Shown piece after piece: positions 15,781 to 21,861 of a DNA stretch of 21,861 bases; the first letter of the stretch is position 1; every line of letters begins with the position of its first letter. The notes under the pieces are model-generated. The model worked only from the letters and a program-made list of their open reading frames with translations, made no database searches and was not told the DNA's origin. Position numbers and translations under genes: made by a program. The stretch is taken from positions 1 to 21,861 of the IMG/VR virus record IMGVR_UViG_3300028197_001316, one strand, 5' to 3'. This stretch comes from a virus.

Positions 15781-16023
15781 ATGATACTACGTGAACTATT
15801 TTATTTTGATAAACAAACACTTGAGCCTGAAGAGGACAAGCGTTATGATCCCACTGACGATGAGTCTATTGTAAAAAGAGACGATACACGTAAGACTCGA
15901 CTTACATTACGCCAAATTAATAAAGCAAGACGGGCAAGTGAACTACATACTGAGGAAGAAGAAAAAGAATTAGTTTTTGTTCGACAGATGTACGGAATTC
16001 AAGCACAACCAGAAGCTATTTAA
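15781..16023 (+). CDS. Conserved 80-residue protein of the prohead cassette, unknown function
   Basis: This 80-residue protein (start MILRELFYFDKQTLEPEED, middle KTRLTLRQINKARRASELH, end VFVRQMYGIQ) is the small protein that follows gp20 in many T4-like marine phages. It has a mixed charged, helical composition with a basic centre and an acidic C-terminal half. T4 has the 80-residue core protein gp67 at the same place, but I see no clear sequence match to it, so no symbol is given. It starts 8 nt after the gp20 stop; no clear ribosome-binding site is visible, so coupling with gp20 is likely. A role in prohead assembly is inferred from position only. Confidence 0.8.
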   Translation: MILRELFYFDKQTLEPEEDKRYDPTDDESIVKRDDTRKTRLTLRQINKARRASELHTEEEEKELVFVRQMYGIQAQPEAI

Positions 16024-16041
16024 TTTGGAGGTTTAAAATCT

Positions 16042-16641
16042 ATGACAGTAGCGTTTGTTATAGGAAACGGTGAAAGCCGTAAAGAGATCGATCTTTACCC
16101 ACTTAAAAACTACGGCAAAGTATACGGGTGCAATGCACTATTTAGACATTTTAGACCTGATTATCTAGTTGCTGTTGATGTAAAGATGATACTTGAAATT
16201 AATCAAGCTAAATGGCAATACGATAATCAAGTATGGACTAATTCTAATAGACAATTTAATCAAATGGAAAATCTTAATTACTTTCAACCAAGTAAAGGTT
16301 GGAGCAGTGGTCCAACAGCATTATGGCTAGCTAGTACGCACAACCATGATACAGTTTATATACTAGGATTTGATTTTCATGGACTCTTAGACGAATCTGG
16401 TACGTTCTCGAAGGTAAATAACTTGTACGCAGGAACACACAATTATAAGAAAACGTTTGAGCCTGCAACATATTACGGTAATTGGGAGAGACAAACGGTA
16501 TCAACTTGCGAGTCACATGCACATACACAATTTGTTCGGGTAGTAAGCGATAAAGATGATTTCGTACCCAAACACCTTGCAAAAGTAAAAAACTTATCAC
16601 ATATTAAAGTGAGTGAGTTTAAGAGGTATTATGATTTTTAA
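16042..16641 (+). CDS. DUF115/MptE-like or glycosyltransferase-like enzyme
   Basis: This 199-residue protein opens with a Rossmann-like strand and loop, VAFVIGNGESRKEIDLYPLK, followed by VYGCNALFRHFRPDYLVAVD, and then GWSSGPTALWLASTH and TVYILGFDFHG. This pattern is that of the DUF115/6-hydroxymethylpterin-pyrophosphokinase-like group, relatives of which include sugar-modifying enzymes. The substrate is unknown. GGAGG at 16027-16031 is a strong ribosome-binding site. An enzyme inside the otherwise structural 20-23 cassette is unexpected; it could modify capsid or DNA, or be a cargo gene. No truncation is seen and base composition matches the neighbours. Confidence 0.6.
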   Translation: MTVAFVIGNGESRKEIDLYPLKNYGKVYGCNALFRHFRPDYLVAVDVKMILEINQAKWQYDNQVWTNSNRQFNQMENLNYFQPSKGWSSGPTALWLASTHNHDTVYILGFDFHGLLDESGTFSKVNNLYAGTHNYKKTFEPATYYGNWERQTVSTCESHAHTQFVRVVSDKDDFVPKHLAKVKNLSHIKVSEFKRYYDF

Positions 16642-16649
16642 TCCTAATC

Positions 16650-16672
16650 TGTCAAAACAGAGCGTTTTGACA
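16650..16672 (+). terminator. Hairpin after the DUF115-like gene
   Basis: TGTCAAAAC (16650-16658) and GTTTTGACA (16664-16672) form a perfect 9-bp stem with a 5-nt loop AGAGC. There is no T-run behind it, only CCATTTTCC, so it may attenuate, or be an RNA-processing or stabilising element between two parts of the head cassette. Confidence 0.5.
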
Positions 16673-16689
16673 CCATTTTCCACGCATAT

Positions 16690-16712
16690 TTTAAATAAAG
16701 TGTAAATATAAT
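16690..16712 (+). promoter_or_regulatory. Late-promoter-like boxes before the prohead core gene
   Basis: TTTAAATA (16690-16697) and TGTAAATA (16701-16708) each match seven of eight bases of the late box; TATAAT at 16707-16712 overlaps the second but has no -35 partner. RNA would start near 16715, 40 nt before the ATG at 16755, which has AGGAG upstream. Confidence 0.5.
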
Positions 16713-16754
16713 AGACAGCCTTACCGGGTAAAACAACCATAACAGGAGAAAACA

Positions 16755-17732
16755 ATGGCAGACCAAAATAAACTCGAGCAAATGCTTGAAAAACTAGTTA
16801 ACAACGATCGCGATGGCGCAGATCAGTTGTTTCACGAATTTGTAATTGAAAAATCACGTGGTATCTATGAAAAGATGCTAGAAACTGATTTAGACGATTT
16901 AGAAGAAACTTCCGACGAAGAAGTTGATGAAACTACAGATGAGAAAGTTGAAGAAAAAACTGACGAAGAAGTAGATGAAGCAAATGACGAAGAAGTGGAC
17001 GAAGCTACTGACGAAGAAGTAGATGAAGCTACTGACGAAGAAGTAGACGAAGGAACATTTGAAGTTACAGTCGACGATGCAACTCCAACAGTTGAAGCTG
17101 ACCCAACAGATGACATGATGGGCGATATTGAAGCTGACGACGGCGAAATGGATGCAGGCGATGACATGGGTGGCGATGACGAAGAAGAAATCGAAGACCG
17201 TGTAGTTGACTTAGAAGATGCACTTGATGACCTACAAGCACAGTTTAAAGACATGATGGATGGCAAAGACGACGAAGGCGATGCCGCTGACATGGATGAC
17301 GACGGTGACGAAGAAGGTGATGAAGACGATGCAGAGGAAGAAGCAGTAGATGTTACTTCCGAACTTGGGCAAGATTCAGGACCAGCTTATGAAGGTACTG
17401 AAACTGAAAAATCAGCAGGAGAGTTGATGCGTGAGTATGCTAACAAGGTTGCAGAACCAAAAGGCGGCGCTGATGATAATACAAAATCACCAGTAGCAGG
17501 CAAAAATGACATGGGCGGAACAGCTGGTAACTTAGTTGCTGGTGGTGAAGCTGATACTAAAGGAACAGCCGGCGGACTAGCTGGTAATACTCCTAAAGTA
17601 GATGACATGGGTAATGTAAACAAAGTTGGCGGAGGCAAGCACAAACCTTCAGCAATGCCCAAAGGCCATGGCGCAGAGAAAAAAGGCGCAGGCGAAACTG
17701 GAACTAATAGTAAAAGCACTATTGGTTCATAA
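16755..17732 (+). CDS. Acidic prohead core protein (gp67/gp68-like)
   Basis: This 325-residue protein begins with a short helical region (LEQMLEKLVNNDRDGADQLF, then HEFVIEKSRGIYEKML) like the N-terminus of T4 prohead core proteins, continues with six 8-residue acidic repeats of the type TDEEVDEA (residues 53-100), a very acidic stretch to about 215, and a Gly/Lys-rich, less acidic tail. Core proteins fill the prohead with scaffold gp22 and are degraded by gp21. Position just before gp21 fits gp67/68. It is much longer than either T4 protein. Pseudo-symmetric antisense Ser-rich frames here are shadows of the repeats. Confidence in a core role is good; the exact equivalence is not decided. Confidence 0.72.
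   Translation: MADQNKLEQMLEKLVNNDRDGADQLFHEFVIEKSRGIYEKMLETDLDDLEETSDEEVDETTDEKVEEKTDEEVDEANDEEVDEATDEEVDEATDEEVDEGTFEVTVDDATPTVEADPTDDMMGDIEADDGEMDAGDDMGGDDEEEIEDRVVDLEDALDDLQAQFKDMMDGKDDEGDAADMDDDGDEEGDEDDAEEEAVDVTSELGQDSGPAYEGTETEKSAGELMREYANKVAEPKGGADDNTKSPVAGKNDMGGTAGNLVAGGEADTKGTAGGLAGNTPKVDDMGNVNKVGGGKHKPSAMPKGHGAEKKGAGETGTNSKSTIGS
16911..17054 (+). repeat. 24-bp tandem repeat coding (T/N)DEEVDEA
   Basis: Six in-frame units of 24 bp code for SDEEVDET, TDEKVEEK, TDEEVDEA, NDEEVDEA, TDEEVDEA and TDEEVDEG. The last four units are nearly identical at DNA level, for example GACGAAGAAGTAGATGAAGC, so recent expansion is likely and copy number may vary between strains. Confidence 0.9.
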
Positions 17733-17749
17733 TTGAGGACTTAGGGAAT

Positions 17750-18382
17750 ATGAATTACCTAGCTGAGACTCTATCATTTGACCAAGCTAAAATGGTCGTA
17801 GAGCAATCCGAAGACGATAAAGGGACAAAATCCCTTCATCTCAAAGGTATCTGCATACAAGGTGGTGTTAAAAACGCTAACCAACGTGTATATCCTGTAA
17901 CAGAAATCGGAAGAGCTGTCAACACGCTCAACGATCAAATTCAAGGCGGATATAGTGTACTCGGAGAAGTAGATCATCCAGAAGGACTTAATATTAACCT
18001 AGACCGTGTATCACACATGATTACAGAAATGTGGATGGACGGACCAAATGGTTACGGAAAACTAAAAGTATTACCAACGCCGATGGGACAACTAGTTGAA
18101 ACAATGTTAACAAACGGAGTTAAATTAGGTGTTTCATCACGTGGTTCTGGTAATGTTAAAGAAGATGGTAGTGGCGAAGTCAGCGAGTTTGAAATTATTA
18201 CAGTTGACGCAGTAGCCCAACCAAGTGCTCCTGGTGCTTATCCAACACCAATATATGAGCATTTACTAAATTCTAAAGGTGGATATAAGGCAATGAATAT
18301 GGCTCGCGAACTACACGGCGATACAAAGGCACAACAGTACTTAAAGGAATCACTGGTTAACATCATCAGTGGTCTCCGATAA
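17750..18382 (+). CDS. 21: Prohead maturation protease gp21
   Basis: gp21 is the serine protease that sits in the prohead core, cleaves scaffold, core and capsid proteins after L/I-x-E, and then destroys itself. The 210-residue length is close to T4 gp21 (212). The catalytic environment is visible: His 76 in GEVDHPEG, Ser 129/130 in KLGVSSRGSG and Asp 153 in ITVDAVAQPSAPG, in the order of the T4-type prohead peptidase family. The ATG at 17750 follows 17 nt after the preceding stop, with TTGAGGA and TAGGG upstream. It lies between core protein and scaffold, as in T4. Confidence 0.95.
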   Translation: MNYLAETLSFDQAKMVVEQSEDDKGTKSLHLKGICIQGGVKNANQRVYPVTEIGRAVNTLNDQIQGGYSVLGEVDHPEGLNINLDRVSHMITEMWMDGPNGYGKLKVLPTPMGQLVETMLTNGVKLGVSSRGSGNVKEDGSGEVSEFEIITVDAVAQPSAPGAYPTPIYEHLLNSKGGYKAMNMARELHGDTKAQQYLKESLVNIISGLR

Positions 18383-18395
18383 CTAGGAGAAATAA

Positions 18396-19496
18396 ATGTT
18401 AGATGCACTGAAAACACTCTTTGAAAACAACGTTGTTTCAGAAGAGATCAGAGCAGAAATTGAAGAGGCATGGCTTACAAAGGTTAAAGAAAACCGTATG
18501 GAAGCAACTGCTGAACTTCGCGAAGAGTTTGCTCAAAAGTATGAGCATGACAAATCAACAATGGTGGAAGCTATTGATGCTATGTTAGAACAAAGACTTG
18601 GTGAAGAAATTTCTGAGTTTTCCGACGATCGCCAAAAGTTAGCTGAAGCAAGAGCAAAATATGCAGTAGCAATGCGTGAAAACGCAGATCTACTAAAAGG
18701 TTTTGTTGTTAAACAGCTATCAAGTGAAATTGGTGAACTGCACGAAGACCAAAAAGCAATGGCTGGCAAGTTTAATAAACTTGAAGAGTTCATTGTTGAT
18801 GCTCTATCTAAAGAAATAACAGAGTTCTATGAAGACAAAAAAGACTTGGCTGAAACGAAGGTACGTTTAGTACGTGAAGCCAAAGACCATCTAGCTAAAG
18901 TTAAGTCACAGTTTATCAAAGGTGCGACGAAAGTAGTAGCAGAAACAGTTGAGAAAGGTCTTAACAAAGAAATTACTCAACTTAGAGAAGACATTGATTC
19001 AGCTCGTAAGAATGACTTTGGACGTAAGATTTTCGAATCTTTTGCCAATGAATATTCACAGAGTTATTTAAATGAAAAATCTGAAACTGCTAAGTTACTT
19101 AAAGTAGTTGAACTTAAAGATAATCAATTAGCTGAAGCTAAAAAAGAAGCAAGTAACAAAGCTAAATTAGTTGAAAGCAAAGACGCTGAGATTAATAAGG
19201 CCAAGGACCTAGCTGAAAGAAACGAGATTATGGTAGAACTTACTGCTCCTCTAAACAAGGAACAGAAAGATATCATGCATGATTTACTGGAAAGTGTACA
19301 AACACAAAAACTTAGAGGATCTTTTAATAAGTATCTTCCAAGTGTGATTAAAGGTAATACTCCAGCAAGTAAATCCAAGGCGACATTAACTGAAGGCACA
19401 CAAGTAACAGGCAATAAAGAAAACAATGACATCAATGCAAGTAATTCAAATACAGATAACGTAATTGATATTAAACGACTTGCAGGATTGAAATAA
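18396..19496 (+). CDS. 22: Prohead scaffold protein gp22
   Basis: gp22 is the main internal scaffold around which gp23 polymerises. The 366-residue protein is nearly all alpha-helical and charged, with repeated heptad-like segments (EISEFSDDRQKLAEARAKYA, EIGELHEDQKAMAGKF, EITEFYEDKKDLAETKVRLV, EITQLREDIDSARKN), which look like about four related repeats of some 45 residues. Near the C-terminus ATLTE followed by GTQV fits a gp21 cleavage site (after E333). TAGGAG precedes the ATG. T4 gp22 is 269 residues, so this one is longer, probably by repeat gain. Stop and gp23 start are 10 nt apart. Confidence 0.92.
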   Translation: MLDALKTLFENNVVSEEIRAEIEEAWLTKVKENRMEATAELREEFAQKYEHDKSTMVEAIDAMLEQRLGEEISEFSDDRQKLAEARAKYAVAMRENADLLKGFVVKQLSSEIGELHEDQKAMAGKFNKLEEFIVDALSKEITEFYEDKKDLAETKVRLVREAKDHLAKVKSQFIKGATKVVAETVEKGLNKEITQLREDIDSARKNDFGRKIFESFANEYSQSYLNEKSETAKLLKVVELKDNQLAEAKKEASNKAKLVESKDAEINKAKDLAERNEIMVELTAPLNKEQKDIMHDLLESVQTQKLRGSFNKYLPSVIKGNTPASKSKATLTEGTQVTGNKENNDINASNSNTDNVIDIKRLAGLK

Positions 19497-19506
19497 GGAG
19501 AAAACT

Positions 19507-20667
19507 ATGTCAGAACTATTAGAAAGTCGCTGGCAGGATACGAAAACTGCACTTCTTGAAGGCCTTCAAGGCAATAAGAAAGCTGTAATGGATGTTACTT
19601 TAGAAAATACCAAAAGGTATTTAGGGGAAACAGCTACCGCAGGCGCAACTTCAGCGGGAAATGTCGCTACATTAAACCGTGTTATCCTTCCGGTAATCAG
19701 ACGTGTTATGCCAACTGTTATTGCCAACGAATTAGTTGGTGTACAGCCTATGACGGGTCCAGTGGGTCAAATCCACACACTAAGAGTACGCTATGCAGAT
19801 ACATTAGATGATGTACAAGCAGGCGAAGAGGCACTATCACCATTTAAAATTGGTGTTGGTTACTCAGGCGGCGGGTCTACAGACAAAGCTGATACCTCAG
19901 CAACACTTGAGGGTGCGGCAGGTAAAAGAATGTCTATCCAGATCTTAAAGCAAACTGTAGAAGCAAAAACCAGAAAGCTATCAGCTAGATGGACTTTTGA
20001 ATCTGCACAAGACGCACAAGCACAACAGGGTATTGATATCGAAGCTGAAATCATGGCCGCTTTAGCACAAGAAATTACTGCTGAAATCGACCAAGAAGTT
20101 ATTGCTTCTTTACGTACACTAGCGGCTACGCAAGAAACTTACGACCAAGCGGCTGTAAGTGGTACTGCTACTTTTGTTGGTGACGAACATGCGGCGTTAG
20201 CTGTTCAAATCAATAAAGTTGCAAACAATATTGCGGCAAAAACACGTCGTGGTGCAGGTAACTACGCAGTGGTATCACCATTTGCGTTAACAATCCTACA
20301 ATCAGCAACTACAAGTGCATTTGCACGTACAACTGAAGGTACTTTTGAAGCTCCAACTAACACTAAAATGGTTGGTACTTTGAACGGTGCAATGAAAGTA
20401 TACGTTGATGCATATGCAGGTGACGCAACAGAAGTATTGGTTGGTTACAAAGGTGGATCTGAATCAGATGCTCCAGCGTTTTACTGTCCATACATTCCGT
20501 TAATGTCAAGTGGTGTTGTATTAGATCCAAGCACATTTGAGCCAGTAGTGTCATTTATGACAAGATATGGTTATCTTGAGCTTTCTAACACAGCTTCATC
20601 ACTAGGTAATGCGGCTGACTACGTAGGCGCAGTTGCTATTACTAACGGTAACGTTAGCTTTAGCTAA
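19507..20667 (+). CDS. 23: Major capsid protein gp23
   Basis: gp23 forms the hexamers of the T4-type head. The 386-residue protein has typical segments: VILPVIRRVMPTVIANELVG, VQPMTGPVGQIHTLRVRYAD, LSARWTFESAQDAQAQQGID and AEIMAALAQEITAEIDQEVI. It is shorter than T4 gp23 (521 residues), as in marine T4-like phages that lack inserted domains. Residues 38-45, YLGE then TATA, fit the gp21 cleavage rule and correspond to the T4 maturation site, so the mature protein probably starts at T42. AAGGAG lies 7 nt before the ATG. The gene is followed by a strong terminator. Confidence 0.96.
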   Translation: MSELLESRWQDTKTALLEGLQGNKKAVMDVTLENTKRYLGETATAGATSAGNVATLNRVILPVIRRVMPTVIANELVGVQPMTGPVGQIHTLRVRYADTLDDVQAGEEALSPFKIGVGYSGGGSTDKADTSATLEGAAGKRMSIQILKQTVEAKTRKLSARWTFESAQDAQAQQGIDIEAEIMAALAQEITAEIDQEVIASLRTLAATQETYDQAAVSGTATFVGDEHAALAVQINKVANNIAAKTRRGAGNYAVVSPFALTILQSATTSAFARTTEGTFEAPTNTKMVGTLNGAMKVYVDAYAGDATEVLVGYKGGSESDAPAFYCPYIPLMSSGVVLDPSTFEPVVSFMTRYGYLELSNTASSLGNAADYVGAVAITNGNVSFS

Positions 20668-20691
20668 TCGCTTAGTTAGAAATAAAATTAA

Positions 20692-20720
20692 AATAGGGCC
20701 TTTATTGGCCCTATTTTTTT
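20692..20720 (+). terminator. Rho-independent terminator of the head operon
   Basis: AATAGGGCC (20692-20700), loop TTTATT, GGCCCTATT (20707-20715), then further T to make a run of seven. This is a 9-bp, GC-cored stem with a T-tract, placed 25 bp after the gp23 stop. Confidence 0.93.
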
Positions 20721-20721
20721 G

Positions 20722-20729
20722 ACTAAATA
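20722..20729 (+). promoter_or_regulatory. Weak late-promoter-like box
   Basis: ACTAAATA follows directly after the gp23 terminator and matches six of eight bases of the late box. It is the best candidate in 20720-20804 for driving the 50-residue ORF; nothing else is recognisable in this gap. Confidence 0.3.
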
Positions 20730-20804
20730 ATATTACGTTCAGGCAACTAGCCCGGAAGTAGCATTAAGCGAAGGAACGCACTTAACTGTAAAAGGGAGAG
20801 TGTA

Positions 20805-20957
20805 ATGAATTACAGAGACTTCGAAGCGGCTCGTAAAAAAATCAAAACACAATTAGCACACAAAGCAATACATCGAAAGCAGATGGAAAGACCACTGTCT
20901 AGACCACGAGCTGAAAAGAACATACTAAGTTCAGACCCAAGACTTCAAAAAATATAA
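20805..20957 (+). CDS. Small basic protein of 50 residues, unknown function
   Basis: ATG at 20805 with GGGAGAG at 20794-20800 opens a 50-codon frame, MNYRDFEAARKKIKTQLAHK, then IHRKQMERPLSRPRAEKN and SSDPRLQKI. It is strongly basic (Lys, Arg, His) and probably helical, so it may bind nucleic acid or a capsid partner. It lies alone between the gp23 terminator and the promoter of the downstream RNA. The good ribosome-binding site supports translation; no homologue is recognised. Confidence 0.6.
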   Translation: MNYRDFEAARKKIKTQLAHKAIHRKQMERPLSRPRAEKNILSSDPRLQKI

Positions 20958-20976
20958 CATTTTGGTAAAATAAAGG

Positions 20977-21004
20977 TTGACTTTAGTTAAAAAGATGTTA
21001 TATT
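20977..21004 (+). promoter_or_regulatory. Sigma-70-like promoter for the 21-kb RNA
   Basis: TTGACT (20977-20982) and TATATT (20999-21004) are separated by 16 bp, each one base from consensus. RNA would start near 21011. Only the structured non-coding stretch lies behind it before the terminator. Confidence 0.65.
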
Positions 21005-21010
21005 AAGTAC

Positions 21011-21256
21011 ATAAGCAACAAAAAAGTAATTAATTTTTGTTTATAGTGCAAGGAAGCGGCTCCTACCAAAAGAGTCGAACTTGACTGTCCAGGGGTGGTA
21101 CCCAGGCTTGGTAGTAGAAATACGCTGAGTCACATCGCACTAACCCGCGGGGATAGGTTGTACGGTTTAGAAATGGTATTTCGGTCCGTGCTTGTAGGTG
21201 TACCCAAGTCCTACCTATTTTGCTTATATTTTAAAAGGCACTTCGGTGTCTTTTTT
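21011..21256 (+). ncRNA. Structured RNA of about 245 nt, unknown class
   Basis: This stretch has its own sigma-70-like promoter and a clear terminator but no plausible gene. A nested fold is visible: TAGTGC (21044-21049) with GCACTA (21137-21142) closes a domain; inside it AGCG (21055-21058) pairs with CGCT (21123-21126) and CTACCAA (21063-21069) with TTGGTAG (21108-21114); the tip carries two hairpins, AGTC/GACT (21073-21086) and GGGT/ACCC (21093-21103). A second domain has ACGG/CCGT (21162-21189) around GAAAT/ATTTC (21170-21182), then GTAGG/CCTAC (21194-21214). It matches no tRNA, tmRNA, 6S or RNase P pattern that I know. It would be made early by host polymerase although it lies among late genes. 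Confidence 0.72.
21233..21256 (+). terminator. Rho-independent terminator of the structured RNA
   Basis: GGCAC (21237-21241), tetraloop TTCG, GTGTC (21246-21250), then six T. The A-run before the stem and the T-run after it extend pairing. A UUCG-capped stem with T6 is a strong terminator. Confidence 0.92.
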
Positions 21257-21284
21257 CTTGACTTTGTGATAAATCAAATACAAG

Positions 21285-21292
21285 GATAAATA
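21285..21292 (+). promoter_or_regulatory. Late-promoter-like box before the last gene
   Basis: GATAAATA matches seven of eight bases of the late box and lies between the RNA terminator and the structural gene at 21380, leaving a leader of about 80 nt that holds a small hairpin CCGCA-TCA-TGCGG (21311-21323). Confidence 0.5.
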
Positions 21293-21379
21293 CTTGTGTC
21301 ATAAATCGTGCCGCATCATGCGGACTTATGCAGAATTGACCCACTGCGTAAACCTAGAACGTTTTAAAAGGAGAAACAA

Positions 21380-21861
21380 ATGGGAAGACCAATTAATAAA
21401 AAACACATAGGTGATGGAGCCGGTAAAATCCAAGTAACAGCAGTAAAATTTGCGGCTGGTAATGAAATTACTACTGAGTCACATATTGTGTCACAAAGAT
21501 CAACACGTAAATTCATCGTAACTGATGGAACTAAAACAGAAACTTGTACACTTGTTAACAAGTCAATCGGTGGATTAGGTGCTAGTGAATTCTGCATCAA
21601 CGTAACTGACAGTGACGGTGTTACTAAGCAAGTTACTAAGTTAATGAACAGAAAAATGCAACTAGAAGGAGCATCTAACCATAAGTGGGCTAGAAGTTCT
21701 GCAGGTGCAAGTACAGCAATTGAAAAAGTTATTTCAGGTGCTACAGCGGCAGATCCATGTGTTATTACAGCAACTGGACACGGCTTCAGCAACGGAGATA
21801 AAGTATCTATCCGTGGCGTAGTTGGAATGGTTGAGCTTAACCTTGAAACTGCATATACAGT
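21380..21861 (+). CDS. Virion structural protein, N-terminal part (cut by window edge)
   Basis: The frame starts at ATG 21380 after AAAGGAG (21367-21373) and stays open to the right edge, showing about 160 residues. The opening MGRPINKKHIGDGAGK is typical of structural proteins of T4-like marine phages. Residues about 20-100 are beta-rich, and near the end ATGHGFSNGDKVSIRGVVGM is a small beta domain (E1-FCCH-like) often met in phage fibre or decoration proteins. It probably encodes a head decoration or tail-associated protein, but the main part lies outside the window. A reverse-strand frame here (21792-21364) is a shadow. Confidence 0.8.
   Translation, partial: MGRPINKKHIGDGAGKIQVTAVKFAAGNEITTESHIVSQRSTRKFIVTDGTKTETCTLVNKSIGGLGASEFCINVTDSDGVTKQVTKLMNRKMQLEGASNHKWARSSAGASTAIEKVISGATAADPCVITATGHGFSNGDKVSIRGVVGMVELNLETAYT

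Noticed and set aside
16865-17293. Minus-strand Ser-rich frame opposite the acidic core protein
   Set aside because: It is the reverse of the GAA/GAT/GAC repeats (giving SSS and TSS runs) and has no independent support.
21011-21256. tRNA, tmRNA or RNase P RNA
   Set aside because: No TTCGA T-loop with CCA-type acceptor, no tag-coding stretch and no conserved RNase P core were seen.
21095-21289. Plus-strand 64-codon frame inside the 21-kb RNA
   Set aside because: It crosses the strong terminator at 21237-21256, lacks a ribosome-binding site and overlaps paired stems; the RNA reading fits better.
1-21861. Lysogeny, CRISPR or insertion-sequence signals
   Set aside because: No integrase, repressor, direct-repeat array, transposase or terminal inverted repeats were found; the gene set is that of a lytic phage.

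Overview
The window is a contiguous piece of the genome of a T4-like marine myovirus. It has no host chromosomal genes, rRNA, tRNA, CRISPR or integrase. Recognisable T4-type core genes are late sigma factor gp55, recombination nuclease gp47/gp46, portal gp20, prohead protease gp21, scaffold gp22, major capsid gp23, and baseplate/tail proteins gp5, gp48, gp53, gp26 and gp51. The DNA is clearly AT-rich. The protein style (short gp53, MGRP-start structural protein, RLTLRQINKARRAS-type 80-aa protein) is that of T4-like cyanophages and pelagiphages. The sequence alone does not decide between those hosts.

Layout: (1) 1-4220, minus strand: gp48, gp53, a large hub-like protein and gp5 (cut by the window edge), a tightly overlapped baseplate operon. 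(2) 4268-8580, plus strand: gp55, gp47, gp46, a small helical protein and a GIY-YIG nuclease. gp55 and gp47 each have a consensus sigma-70 promoter with a 17-bp spacer. (3) 8581-9127: no credible ORF, but many hairpins ending in terminator-like stem-loops, a probable structured RNA. (4) 9128-9396, minus strand: two tiny, translationally coupled ORFs. (5) 9480-10229, plus strand: a basic protein with a T4-like capsid-targeting leader. (6) 10226-11346, minus strand: gp26, followed by a start-codon-less gp51 frame reachable by a -1 frameshift at TTTTTTC. (7) 11424-20667, plus strand: tape measure, gp20, an 80-aa protein, a DUF115-like enzyme, an acidic prohead-core protein, gp21, gp22 and gp23, closed by a strong terminator. 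(8) 20668-21379: a 50-aa ORF, then a separately promoted and terminated structured RNA of about 250 nt. (9) 21380 to the end: a structural protein cut by the right edge.

The early genes set up late transcription (gp55) and recombination-dependent replication (gp46/47). Late genes, several preceded by TATAAATA-like motifs, build the prohead (gp20-23 cassette) and the tail (tape measure, gp26/51, gp48/53/5).

The most notable observations are the putative gp26-gp51 programmed frameshift, which mirrors the G/GT tape-measure chaperones of other tailed phages; the complete absence of GCWGC although GCSGC is frequent; two unclassified structured RNAs; and a candidate internal head protein with a histone-H1-like segment.
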